A DNA stretch of 64,000 bases, taken from Antilocapra americana (taxonomy: Eukaryota; Chordata; Mammalia; Artiodactyla; Antilocapridae). Numbering within the stretch: the stretch's first letter is position 1; the number at the start of each line of letters is the position of its first letter. The translations under genes were made by a program, and so were the position numbers. The stretch spans positions 7,517,969 to 7,581,968 of the forward strand of contig ML660774.1 of NCBI GenBank assembly GCA_007570785.1, given 5' to 3'. Shown in pieces: positions 26,801 through 38,800 of the stretch. Below the pieces are notes generated by a model. The model did no database searches. It saw only the letters and a list, made by a program, of their open reading frames with translations, and was not told the origin of the DNA.

Positions 26801-29800
26801 TGGATGGTTTTCATGATTCTTATGCAGGATTCACCGTGTTACAGTTGACCACTACAAACAGAGTCTGAAATTCTCCCTGAAAATAGTCTTTTCCTTCCTG
26901 TTCCATCTTTAATTGTTCTCTCTTTTCAATACTCAGGTATCAAATTGTGGTGGAGATAATCCAGGCAACAACAATCAGCAGCTTTCCCCAGCTGAAGAGG
27001 CACAAAGGTAAGAACCAGTCCGTTTTCTTTGCTTTTACGTCCTGGGTCTAGCTCCCCGTCTTCTCTCTCCTGTCAGAGTTTTGACATGTATGAGTGTACT
27101 GTCAAGTATTTCAAATTTTTTAAAATATTGCTATATCAGCAAAAAGAGAAAGTAAGTATGATTTCATCCTAACAAAAACCTTTGTAGTTCTCTGTTCCCT
27201 GATAAACTTTGTACTCATAATTTTTAGAATATTGAAATCAGTGGGTAGAATCATGCTACTGTTCTGTTTACATACTAAACGTAGTTTCATAGTTTTTTCT
27301 CATATTAAAAGGCTCCCCCCAAATAGAATTTGCTTTGTTAGTTTTTGGAGAGCTCTGTTTTAGAGAGAGTGCGATCTAGTCAGCGTCTCAGCGGGCTGAG
27401 CATCTGGGAAGCGCCTTGTCTGGATGTTAACCTCTCACCGCCCCACCGCCCCACCTGCCTGCCCCGCCTTCCTTAAAGCTGGGCAGTTGGGTGGTGCTCG
27501 AAGTGACCATGTAGCGATTCTGCCAGGCTGTGTGTGCGGTTCTAAGCAATTTCATGTCCAGTGTTGTTTCTCCTTAGCCTTAGTTCCATGTTCTCTTTGT
27601 GAGTAGTAAACTGAAGAAGTGTTTAAAAAAAAAAAGAATGGACAGATGGAAGATCCTAAGAATACTTGGGATTCAGACTAGAGATGAGAACTTTTTATTT
27701 TAATGAAGGTAGGCTGTATATGCTAAAATATAATTTTGTTGCTACATATAAATATGTTTGTTTCAGGCAAGTCTTTTTCAATTATAATTGTTCATTGATT
27801 AGGAATCGGTATGTGATTGTGAAAGTATTTTGAGGATTTCAAGAAAATGCTTTGTAACAGGTGGGGAGAAGTTACCCAATTGTGTGCCCTCTGAAACCTT
27901 AAGGAATTATCTAGCTGACTGTGCACTGACTTTTCTGAGAATAACACAGGGCTGGGGGACATCTTTACTTTGTATATTCAGGAACATTCCAATAAGGCTT
28001 CGGAGGCTTCAGTAAACTCCAGCAAATCCACACAAAACTCTGAGAATGTTTCACGTTTGTAGTAGATTAGTTTGTCTTAAATGAAGACCAAATTACTCTC
28101 TTTAGCAATGTAGAAATTTTAATTTGATTTTTGGTGGCTTTTTTCTTTTGTAATTTTGATGTTTTTAAGAAATAAGGTTATCGAGTGGTTTTTGAAGTCT
28201 TTACAATGTCTCAACTAGTTTAATTGCTGGTACTGTTCTAGGGGAACTAAGTAATCATAGAAATAAAAAAAATTGAGGCCGTCTAACCCAGGTCTTTGTC
28301 CTATGAGCAAGAAAAATTAGGAGTATTTGGAGAAACAGGTGCTTAGAACAAATTTATAAATATTGCACAATTTATAAATTTTTTGAAGCATTTGGTCTCA
28401 GAAGTTTTAAGTGTGCTCACAAAACTTCCTTGCCTCTGACCTTATTTTATCGTTCATTCTGGCCGAATATATTGACTGAGGCCTGACTTTTACCCACTAA
28501 TCCCATCAGCTGCTTGATGGTCACGGAATTTGGGAAGTTTGCTTTGGTCAGGAGGGTGGAGCCCTCATGGATGGGCTTGTGTCTCATGAGAGAGGCTGCA
28601 GAGAGATCCCCAACCTCCCCCCGGCGTGTGAGGACAAGCGGAAAGCTGGCAGTCCGCAGCCGACACCAAGGGACTTCACCAGAACCACCCTGGCACCCTG
28701 GTCTCCAGACTATGAGAAGCTCGTCTCTGTTGTTTACAGCCAGCCAGTCTGTGGTGTTTGGTTACAGCTGCCCAGACTAAGACACTGGCCAGGTGCTGGC
28801 ATTCTCGTAGCAGTGGAGCATACGCTACGTCTTCTCTGCTGTTGGAGGCGAATAAGCCCAGTATTTCAGCTCCCTCCTTTTTTTTTTTTTAATTTTTAAT
28901 TGACTGGGCAACTTTATTCTAAATTATATGAGCTTCTCTTAGGTGTGTAAGCCAGCCGAGTTATCACCATACAGCTCCTTAAGCAAGCCCTGGGATTTAC
29001 CGTCCTGATGTCTTGTCTGATGTCGCTTACCCTGCAAGGCAGTGGAGGGGGCCGGGCTGGTTGGTGGGAGTCTCCCCGCCCCAGACCCGGCTCCTGGGTC
29101 ACTGGCTTTGAAGGGTGTATCCTGTCAGCACATGTAACAACAGGGATGAATCAGAATCCTGCTTTGGAAATTCAGACGTGGACATTTAGGCTTTAATCCA
29201 CTAGAGCAGCTGCTTGAGAAGCCATAGCTTCCGGATGCCTGGACCCCTTTTTATCCGTAGTTTATTTTTCCCTAATCCCATCACATCTGTAGTGAGCAAA
29301 ACCCGTCAGCCTGTTAAGAGGGATATGAGGGAAGTTTCCTGGTTTAGTGGGAAACTGAAAAGAAAAAACCCCAGCACATCTGATTGTATCCTGTGTGTCA
29401 CCCTAAATTATTATTTTCTATTTCAGCTCCCTTTAAGGCTTTTTCTTTCCCTCGCTGCTGTTCTGGGTTCTGAAATGTTAGCAAGAATACAGTGATTCAA
29501 GAATAATATTTATTTAGCTGACTGCAACAAAGGACAGGATGTTGATCTGCGTCTAATAGAAACTGCTCTGTATAAACACTGCACACGTGGGGGTGGCATG
29601 TCCATTCTGCGCCTTGTTTAGAGTATAAGTAGAGAGTTTTGGAGTTAAGTATATCAAGCAGACCTGTAGAAGAACTTAGGAATATACTGAATATATATGC
29701 ACACAGAGTTAGTTACTTGTTGATAAAAACCATTAATGATTTCCATTAGGAATAATTTTTTAATCATATTTCTTATCTGATTTTGGATTTAAAAGTGTCC

Positions 29801-32800
29801 CTGCCCAAAGGAAGGAGCTAGTCTATAGACTCTCGAGGACTTCTCAGCGTCCTTTCTAATGCTCTGATTTCCTAACATTGCAGTAATTTGACACAATTTC
29901 TAATTTATGAATGACCTAAACTTACACTGCAGGCCATTGCTACAGGGGCTTTGCTAGGGTTTCTCTCCGCCCAGCCCTCACACCCTGAGCGCGGCGGTGC
30001 CCGGAGCCTGCTGTCCCTTCCCCAGCATCCAGCGCAGCCCCATCCCATGTCTCCCTTGTGGCCAAGGGCTCAGCCACTTCCATTACACTCTCTCTGGTAG
30101 TGGTGGCTTAGTCACTAAGTCACATCCGATTCTTTTGTGGTCCCGTGGACTGCAGCCTGTCAAGCTTCGCTGTCCATGGGGTTCCTCAGGCAAGAATACT
30201 GGAGTGGGTTGCCATGCCCTCCTCCAGGGGATCTCCCCAACCCAGGGTCCAGCCCAGGTCTCCTGCACTGCAGCTGAGCTACTAGGGAATGCTCTCTGTA
30301 GTCTCATAATTTATATATCCAACTCTGCTCCCACCTTCCCCACAGAAAACTTTAGTCATTGTATGTCCTAAGAGCCTGTATTTATTCAAGTGAAGTTCAG
30401 GTCCAGAGGTTTTCAGCAAATGCGTGGTTAGTCATGTGCTGATCTGGGGCAAGAACCCATGTGTCCTGGACTGTTCCCACTGCCCTGCTCACTCACGCAG
30501 GTGGGTGCTCTGAGAGTCACGCTCGGAACTTAGAAGCTGCGTGCGCCAGAGCTGTGTCTTCGGATCTGACTCCTCTCTGCTCAAGTCACATTCCAATCTG
30601 GGAGCAGGCCTCTCCTGGTTATCTGGCATGTGGATTTAGCTGATGGGGCCTTACTACTTTAAAAATCTGTTGCAAGCCTGTTGGAGGGCCTTCAACCGAG
30701 GAAAATGCTGGAAGTTTCAGCACTTGCTGTATTTAAGGAAGGAAACACGAAACAAAGGTGTGCTGCAGGCCCCTGGCCTGGGCCTCACCCGGCGCTCATG
30801 GTCTCTGTCGTCTTGGGAGCTCCTGCTGGGGCCTCTGCTCATTCCTTAAGTATCCTTCCCACTGAAGGGGAGCACACTCGACTCTGAAACTTCAGGTCAA
30901 GTTTGCTGTGATAAGAGAATCCCCCTTGTTCTTTTTTTTTTTTTTTAAAAAAAGCATACCAGCCCTAACTTGAAAAGTAAGGTAAATATTGCATTAGTTC
31001 CTGGGCAACTTTTGAGGTGATCTTCAGATAACTTTGAGGAAGTCTGTGACGATCGGTAACTACCGAGAACTGCCATCAGCATTTCTCCTTCTGAAACTTC
31101 ACTAGTCCCTGAATAAATACACACCTGTTTCTTGGACCCCCTTCTCAGGGCCTTTTACCGAAACATCTGTTTCAGTGTACATGAAAGACTTCGAAGACTT
31201 GTCAGCCTGTCAGTGTGGACGGAGGCCTGACCTCTGCTAGCGAGGAGCCCCATTAATCCCTTGCCTCCACTGCGTGTGGGGCCTGAGGAGACCTGTGCAT
31301 CGTGGGGGGCAGAACCACATGCTGGGGAGCCCCGTGGGGGTGGGCAAGCGCAGCCTTGCTTCATGCACCCCCTTAGGAGCTGTACCTCTGTAGTAATCCT
31401 CCCAGTGTGGTGGGGGGTACAGTTTTGCCTCCCAGGGGACAGGGGGCATTAAACAAGGTCTGCAGATGTTTCTGGTTGTCACCCAGGGGAAGGGGTGCCT
31501 CTGGCATCTAGTGGTAAAGGCCAGGGATGCTGCGAGACATTGGCGACTCAAGGGACAGCCCCACAGGGAAGGTTTAGCCGCCAGGAAGGTCACTGTTCCA
31601 AGGCCGAGAGACCCCACCATGTGTTCTCGTGGGATTCCTCAGTCAGCCCGCCGAGGCCACCACAGTGAGGCTGCGCCTTGGAGCCTGACATGAGAAAGGA
31701 ACCCCTCTGCTCTGAGTGCTTCTTGGAGCTTGACGGACGCGGGGGCGCCGTTTTCTTCCAGCTATGCCGGTGCCGCTCCTGGGGCCCTTGGTCTGCGCTG
31801 TAAGTCACTCACTGCCCTTTGCCACCTCGCAGGTAGCGCCCAGCAGTTGTCCCTGGTGTTTCTGTCTTGCGGCAAGTCACTCGGCTCCCTCACGGAGGGC
31901 CTGTATCGTGGGCAGAGGGCTTATGGCCCAAAGGGCTCTGTGATGTGCATGGTCCCCTGTTCCTGGGAGGTCTAACCCCGCTCTATTCTAGCAGATGACC
32001 TCCTTCCCTTTTGCTCTCACCTCAGCAGAACCAACTCGCTAGGAGGGGAGCCAGTGAACACCGAAAATGAATTGCTTTAGACAGTGACGGTGCTCACGTG
32101 TTCTTCTCAGCACCCACATAAAGAGCCGCCGCCACCCAGTGTGTCGCGGGCCACCGTTTGCGGTCTAGGCCTACTTCCTTAGCCGAGACTAAACACCGTG
32201 TGATTCACCGGCTTAACAGCACGCGGCATCACCTAGGGCGCAGCAGACGCGGCTGCAGGCGTCTGTCGAGAACCGGGTGGTGTGTCGTCCACGCCCTGGC
32301 CTGCGCTTCTCTTGATGAGGGGTTCCTTGGCTGGACGGGTCCTCAGGTCACAAAGAAGCGTATCCACCTCTCTCGCTGGACTTCCCAGGATTTTTGCACG
32401 ACAGTCACACGCACCGCAGCAGCGCCCTGTTAGGCATTAAATCCTGAACGTGGCATTCGTTCTCCAAGGCAAAAAATAAACAGAATTGTCTAAGCCGCAA
32501 ACTGCCGTTGCATTTGTTAGCGACAAGCTTTGTGATCAGACAATGACTGTGGCCCTCAACAAACAGAATGCATTCAGCGAGCAGGAGGACACTCCAGCAG
32601 GACTCTAGGATGTTTTCTCAGCTCTGCAGCTGGCTTTTAGGGGAAGGTCTATTCTCTTTCTCCCTTCCCTTTGGAACTTGCCTGTTTTTTTCCTTTCAGA
32701 AAGACTTTTAAGCCTCTGGAGAAGAATGTGTTTGCTGTTAAGTGTCTATCAGTTTCTTCCTCTGTGTCTCTCTTGATTAGCCTGTTTTAACCCAAAGTTA

Positions 32801-35800
32801 AAATTGCAGTCTAGGTTTATGCTATAAAAGGCAACTTTTTGTCCTTGCATTTTAAAGTAGCTTAAAGATTATGCACAGAATTTATAGAGTTTAAGAATAT
32901 ATATGTAGCATGTTTAAAATAAATGTAACCAATGCAAACTAGTTTAAGGATATATGCTTTAAATCTTTTTAAAATTAATGTAATCAGTGCAGAATCATGG
33001 AATGCAACTGTGGGAGTTTAAGCTCCTTAGAATCTAAGTATAATGGAAATAACATGAGTTTTGGAAGCAGAAAAAAAACAAATGAAAGGTTTTCTGAAAA
33101 AGTCACAATTCCAAGCATGTATTTCTTCAAGTACACCCACAAATAATTTCAGTTTGCAGTATGCTAATTGGGAGACAGACTAACAGTTACTTTATTTAAA
33201 ATTTTTAATTGGAGGACAGTTGCTTTACAGTATTGTGTTGGCTTCTGCCATATATCAGACATTTATCTTCCCACCAAGAGGGCTCGGAAATACTGCTTTT
33301 CCTCTCGAGATGCTGAGTTCAGTTCTTTGAGCAGGGCCTCCCCGTCAGCCGAGCCCAGGACACACTGAGAATCCATCATTGCCGTCAGATGACAATGCCT
33401 CCTCGGTTACACGTGTGAACACCCTGTGACACATGACAGATCCCCTTGAACAAGGCTGACCATTGACCCAAAGTCTGCACCTGACCTTTGACAATGCATG
33501 TCGGACGAGGCTGCTTGGGTCGATACCGTGCCTTGTGGTCCTTGCCTGTGCTTTTCCTGTTGGACGTGTCCAGGCATGGTTGTGAGCATGTGCACAGACT
33601 GACTCTGTGACCTGAGGTGGTGATGACCACCCTGGGGAGCCAGAGGTCTCCCCCGGTGTGTGAGGCAAAGAATCTGCCTGCCTAGTTCAGACGCAGGTTT
33701 GATTCCTGGGTCTTAAGATCCCCTGGAGAAGGAAATGACTACCCACTCCAGTGTTCTTGCCTAAAAAATTCCATGGACAGAGGAGCCTGATGGGCTACAG
33801 TCCACGACATCGCGAAGTCAGACACGACTGAGCGGCTAACACTTCTCTGAGCGGATAACCTCGTTCCCTGCTTCCAGACAACAGACCCCTAGGAAGGGAG
33901 CTGCTGCAGCTCCCGACACCAGGTCCAGACTGGCAGGTGTCCGCATCCGTCCCTGTGCTTCCCTATCACCACAGGGCGAGGCGGCCTGCCCCAAAGCCAG
34001 CCTCCTTCCTCACTGTCTACTGGGTACCAGCCTCCCACCTGTTGCCTGTTTCCTTCTAAACTGCTTCCTTCCACCAACATTAAAACCAGCTCATTTCTCA
34101 CCCATTTAAAAGAAAAAAGCCTCCCCTCAACCCTTGCCCCTCCCTGCCTGCAGGTTATGTGTGCAAAGCTAGTCCCTTCTCCACAAGGAGGTGCTCGATG
34201 CTTAGTCATTTTTAAAAGTTAATTTCATGTGAATTTTTTGCTTTAAATTACATAATGTCAGCTTAAGGCAGCCATTGTAAATATTTTTAATTTTTTAAAA
34301 AGTCTCCCTGAAATCACAGAACTCATGTTCTAATCTGATTCCAGACTCTACCAATAGCTGTCCACAGGACTTGTCTGCTTGTGATCCTAGCCACAGCGGA
34401 TTGGTGGCAGGGAGGGCTAGATGCCGTGTTGGGTAAGGTGAAGAGCGGGAGATGAGGCGTCTCACCCTGGTTCTCTCCTTCACAGCACAGTACCTGATGC
34501 ATAGCAAGGACTCAGCAGAACATTAGCTCTGTTATATCAAACATTTGACACAGATCATGCATCCACTCAGCGCGTTCCCTGAGTCCCGACTGTGTTGCCG
34601 GGCACTGTTGTGGGTTCTGGGGTACAGCTGTGTATAAACAAACAAAAGGCTACTTTTATGAGGACATACTTGGAGGATAAGTAAGTTAAGTAGGTGGTGT
34701 GGCACTCGTGCTATGGAGAAAGTATGAAGCCGAGCAGGAGAAGACTGGTGTTTTAGGGTAGAGGTTGCAGGTGGAAAGGGGTGACCAGAGGTGTCTTTGC
34801 TGAGCCCTGAACTGGGGGACCTGAAGGGGATAGGGAACAGAGCCAGGCAGATTCTTGGGGGATCTGCTGTGATAATGGATATTAAAGCCCCACAGGAAGC
34901 TACCCAGTGTGTTCAGGAAGCTGGTCATCCAAGACCATGTAGTGTCCAGGAGGGGCAGCTCCAAAGGCAGCCCTGTAGCATAGTGACTCACTGTTTTTAT
35001 AGATTATATACCATATAGTTATTATGACATATTGGCTCTACTTCCTGTGCTGTATGTCCCGTCCTTGTAACTTACTTTATACCTAGCAGTTTGCACCTCT
35101 TAGTCCCCGTCACCTGTGTTGACCCTCCCCACACTCCTCTTTGCTCTGGTAACCGCTCGTTTATTACTTGTGCGTTTGTTTCTTTTTTGTTATATTCATT
35201 CATTTCTTTTTTTAGATTCCACATGTAAGTGAAAGCATACAGTATTTTTTTTTCTCTCTGCCTTACTTCACTAAATATAATGACCCCCAGGCCTATCCAT
35301 GTCACAGATGGCAAACTTTCAGCCCCGAGTTTTCACAAATTCGGCCCAGAGTCACCATGCTCCCTCCCTCTTGGGTACCTTGTCCTCTGACTGCCTGCCG
35401 CCCATCCATCTCATTCAAGGTAAAGAAACCGCTGCCATGAAGGCTGATCTCCTGAGGGCCAGGAACATGAAAAGGTACATTAACCAGCTGACCGTGGCGA
35501 AGAAGCAGTGTGAGAAGAGGATCAGAGTTCTGGGAGGCCCTGCCTATGACCAGCAAGAGGACGGGGCCTTCGACGAGGGGGAAGGGCCTCAAAGCCAGAA
35601 GGTAGAGCTTGACGGTCTCTTGTTTTGCCATTTCGTGTTTGTTAGAAACGCTGATGTCATCGCATAGACAGGGCTTTAACTTCTTGGTATTTAACTTAAA
35701 ACATGTATTCCCTAACATAAACTCAACATGTTTACTTTTAGGAGTGAAGAATCCATATTTCTTGGTGTCCTTGACTTCCATGAGTGGTAGTTGGTGTGAC

Positions 35801-38800
35801 CAGGAGGTGCAAAATGCATGTGTGTGTGTGTGCGCGCCTGTATGTGTTTTCTGTCTGCCTTTGGTCCTCCCACAATCCCAGAGGAGCATGTTTATATTTT
35901 CAAGGGCCCCATCAGATGACTCACTGCTAACTGGGTAGAAATTACCAGCAGTGAAGCAGAAGGTCTCTTAGAGGTTGTTTTACTTAGCTCTTGCCACAGT
36001 GCTATGAGTATGTACTCTGTGTCTCCATTTTACAAAAGATGATGAAACAGGTGGTGTAAGTAAATTACCCAGTAAGGCCATGTTGATAGGAAGAGACAGA
36101 ACTATGTAAAAACCCAGATCTAGTTGATTCACAAATCTGAGTGTAGCTGAGGGCCCTGAGTGTAGCTGTGAAAAGACTCCCTGCCTCTGTTTCTCGGGAA
36201 GTTCTTACAGAGCTCTCGATCCACCTTTCCTTGTTGACTTCCGTACTGTTTTTAGTTTGCTAAATCTTTTGGCCTGAATACAAATCAGGTAATTTCTTAA
36301 GAAGAGTAAGTATTTTGTTATGGGATGCGGGGGAACCGATAGTCTGGGATGAACGTGTACACACTGCTGTATTTAAAATGGGTAACCAACAAGGGCTTGC
36401 TGTAGAACACAGGGAACTCTGCTCAGTGTGATGTGGCAGCCTGGATGGGAGGAAAGGATACATGTATATGTGTGGCTGAGTCCCTTTGCTGTCCACCTGA
36501 ACATATCATAACATTGTTAATCAGCTGAACTCCAATATAAAATAAAAAGGTTATGCCACAGAGTCAGGAAGCCTGACTCTTAATCCCAGGTTCACTGGGG
36601 ATTCCGTTTGGGCAAGTCAGTCAGCCTCTCTATACTCTGTTTGTAAAGTAACAGTTGTACAGACCACACAGGGCATGATAATCATGGAATTAAATAATGC
36701 ACATAGAATGATAAGCACGGTAGTTGGTGTATAGTGAGCACTCGATAAACATCTGTTATAACTGGCGTTAATTATGGGGGGTATGTTTTAGTAATGGCAT
36801 AAATGTAGGAGGAATCCAATTGTGAACTCTCAGGATAAAGCATCCTGGGGTGCTAGTTGTAAGTAAGTGCTGTTTACTTACTATTCTAGGCCTTGTGGTC
36901 CTTTTGAGTGCTTTAGGGATGTATTTCCTAGGAAAAAATTAGCCTGTGGGCTAAGAGATAACACACACAAAACATAAAACTAAGTTAATAGCATACGCGT
37001 CATGAAACCAGATCCAGTGGGACTAGGATGTAGTGAAAAGAAGTAAATAGAAATCCCTGACGGGGAGTAAAGAATAATCACGGGGCACCTTCCAGCCTGA
37101 AACATTCCATGGCCTTCGGCACATGAAACATCCACCAAGGCAGTTTTCTTGTCTTCTGCCGGGAGATTATTTGTGGCAGCACCCCCTCCCAGAATTACCA
37201 GAGGTTTTAGGACAGAAAGAAATGTGTTGATCCAACCAAGGAAATGAACGTCAGAGCATAGTGTTTGCTGTATGGAAGCCCTTAGTCAGGGTAATTGGTA
37301 TTATGTTGTGTATATACACTTGTATTTTTAAGTCATATATTGAGCAGTAGTGTCCACTTTGACCTACCCAGTGTTCGCTTTTCCACTTCTGCATGAAGTC
37401 TCAGAATGACTGAGAATAGCTCATCTCAGATTAATGCAGCGAGACTGAGTTCATCTCACGTTAACATATTTGACTCAAAAGTGTGCCATCCATTCATCCT
37501 GGTCACCCAGACCCGCACCGCCAGTGTGCGTGTTACTCAGGGAGAGGCTTGTGCAGGCGTCAAGAGAAAATTAAAAACAAAACCCAAAAACTTGGAGTAG
37601 AGAACTTAAGGTTAATTCTCCAGCTAAGATATGAGATGTATCAGATGTTAAATCCAACTTGAGATAGGTCTACTGTCATTTATTTGTAAGTGTGTGTGCT
37701 TTTAGAACTAAGCAGAAGAGTGTCCATAAGACACAAGAAGAGAATCAGTTCAGCCGCTCAGTCGTGTCCGACTCTTTGCGACCCCATGAAGGGCAGCACG
37801 CCAGGCCTCCCTGTCCATCACCAGCTCCCGGAGTCCACTCAAACTCATGTCCATCGAGTCAGTGATGCCATCCAGCCAGCTCATCCTCTGTCGTCCCCTT
37901 CTCCTCCTGCCCCCAATCCTTTCCAGCATCAGGGTCTTTTCCAATGAGAATAAAAAGAGAATAAAAGTGGCTAATATTTTAGAAGATGTTTTAGGCTTTA
38001 TTTTGCAAATATACAAGTTTGTCTCTAACTTAGAATTCATTTCAGTCTGTGAGATTATACTGGGAAGACTTCCTTAGAACTGTTGGATGTCTCTCCTGCT
38101 CAGTTCCTCCCTGTGTTGAAAATGGGTTGTTCTCTGAGTAATCTGTCATTCCTGTTAGAGTCGATGTGGAAGCCTTCAGACTTCTTTGGAACCTGTACAG
38201 TTAGGATCTGTACTTTAAAATGCTTCACTGGTAGGTTTACCTGAAGTGAGGATACATTCTATGATCTTCCAAAGTTAGTACACTACATCCTAAGTATTAA
38301 TGATGGTTGTTCCTTAGTTAGTTACCAAAAGCTGCTAGAAAAATGCCTGCCCCTTTCTGCCGACAAACAGATGGAAGACTTACTGTCCATGGCAGAGGAG
38401 GTGGCCATGCATTGATCATATGCACTTGATTTTAGAAAAATCTAACTGGTAACATTTCTGAAATTTTTCCATCTGCTACAATATTAGTTTTAAGAATCTT
38501 AAATATAAGTTTTCCTTTTATTGCATTATACTTAGACATCATTTTATTACTGAATAGATAACTAAGGATATAGGAGTTAAATTCCTTCTAAATTAATTTG
38601 AGGCATTTCTCCTGTTAAGTCGTGAATTACTATAAAGGTCATCTACTTTTTCTTTAGTGGTCCATGCTCAAGATTGATCACACTGTGTCTTCAGGTAGTT
38701 GTTTTTCTTATGATGTGAGCACTCAAAATAGTAAATGAAGGGATAGTTTTGAAACTTCCATACGTTGGACTTTTTTTTTAATTTCAAAAAGAATTTTTTG

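Larger units (their letters stand above)
8762..26936 (+). other. SNX25: SNX25 intron 3 of window, 18.2 kb
   Basis: The largest intron here. It holds several Bov-tA SINEs, four ruminant tRNA-derived SINEs of a second family, three BovB 3' ends, an MER20, MIR and L2 pieces, a local duplication (21.4/22.6-23.2 kb) broken by an L1, an LTR-like element near 24 kb and an old MaLR-like LTR near 21.9 kb. The stretches 12.7-13.7 kb, 16.4-17.7 kb, 18.2-19.1 kb and 26.0-26.9 kb show nothing I can assign. A GC-rich stretch at 25.13-25.75 kb has a long chance reading frame but no family resemblance. Confidence 0.75.
27008..35419 (+). other. SNX25: SNX25 intron 4 of window, 8.4 kb
   Basis: Contains a MaLR-like LTR relic (about 28500-28790), Bov-tA copies (about 30095-30293 and 33665-33845), an MER20 (about 31403-31612), a CpG-dense block (about 32110-32420), an L2-like piece (about 34551-34890) and an antisense L1 3' fragment (about 34975-35330) close to the next exon. 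27.0-28.4 kb, 29.1-29.9 kb and 32.5-33.1 kb look unique and noncoding. Confidence 0.75.

Noticed and set aside
35302..35889. 195-codon open frame on the minus strand across SNX25 exon 5
   Set aside because: It lies antisense to a confirmed coding exon and flanking L1 and intron sequence; no domain or homology seen. A shadow frame.
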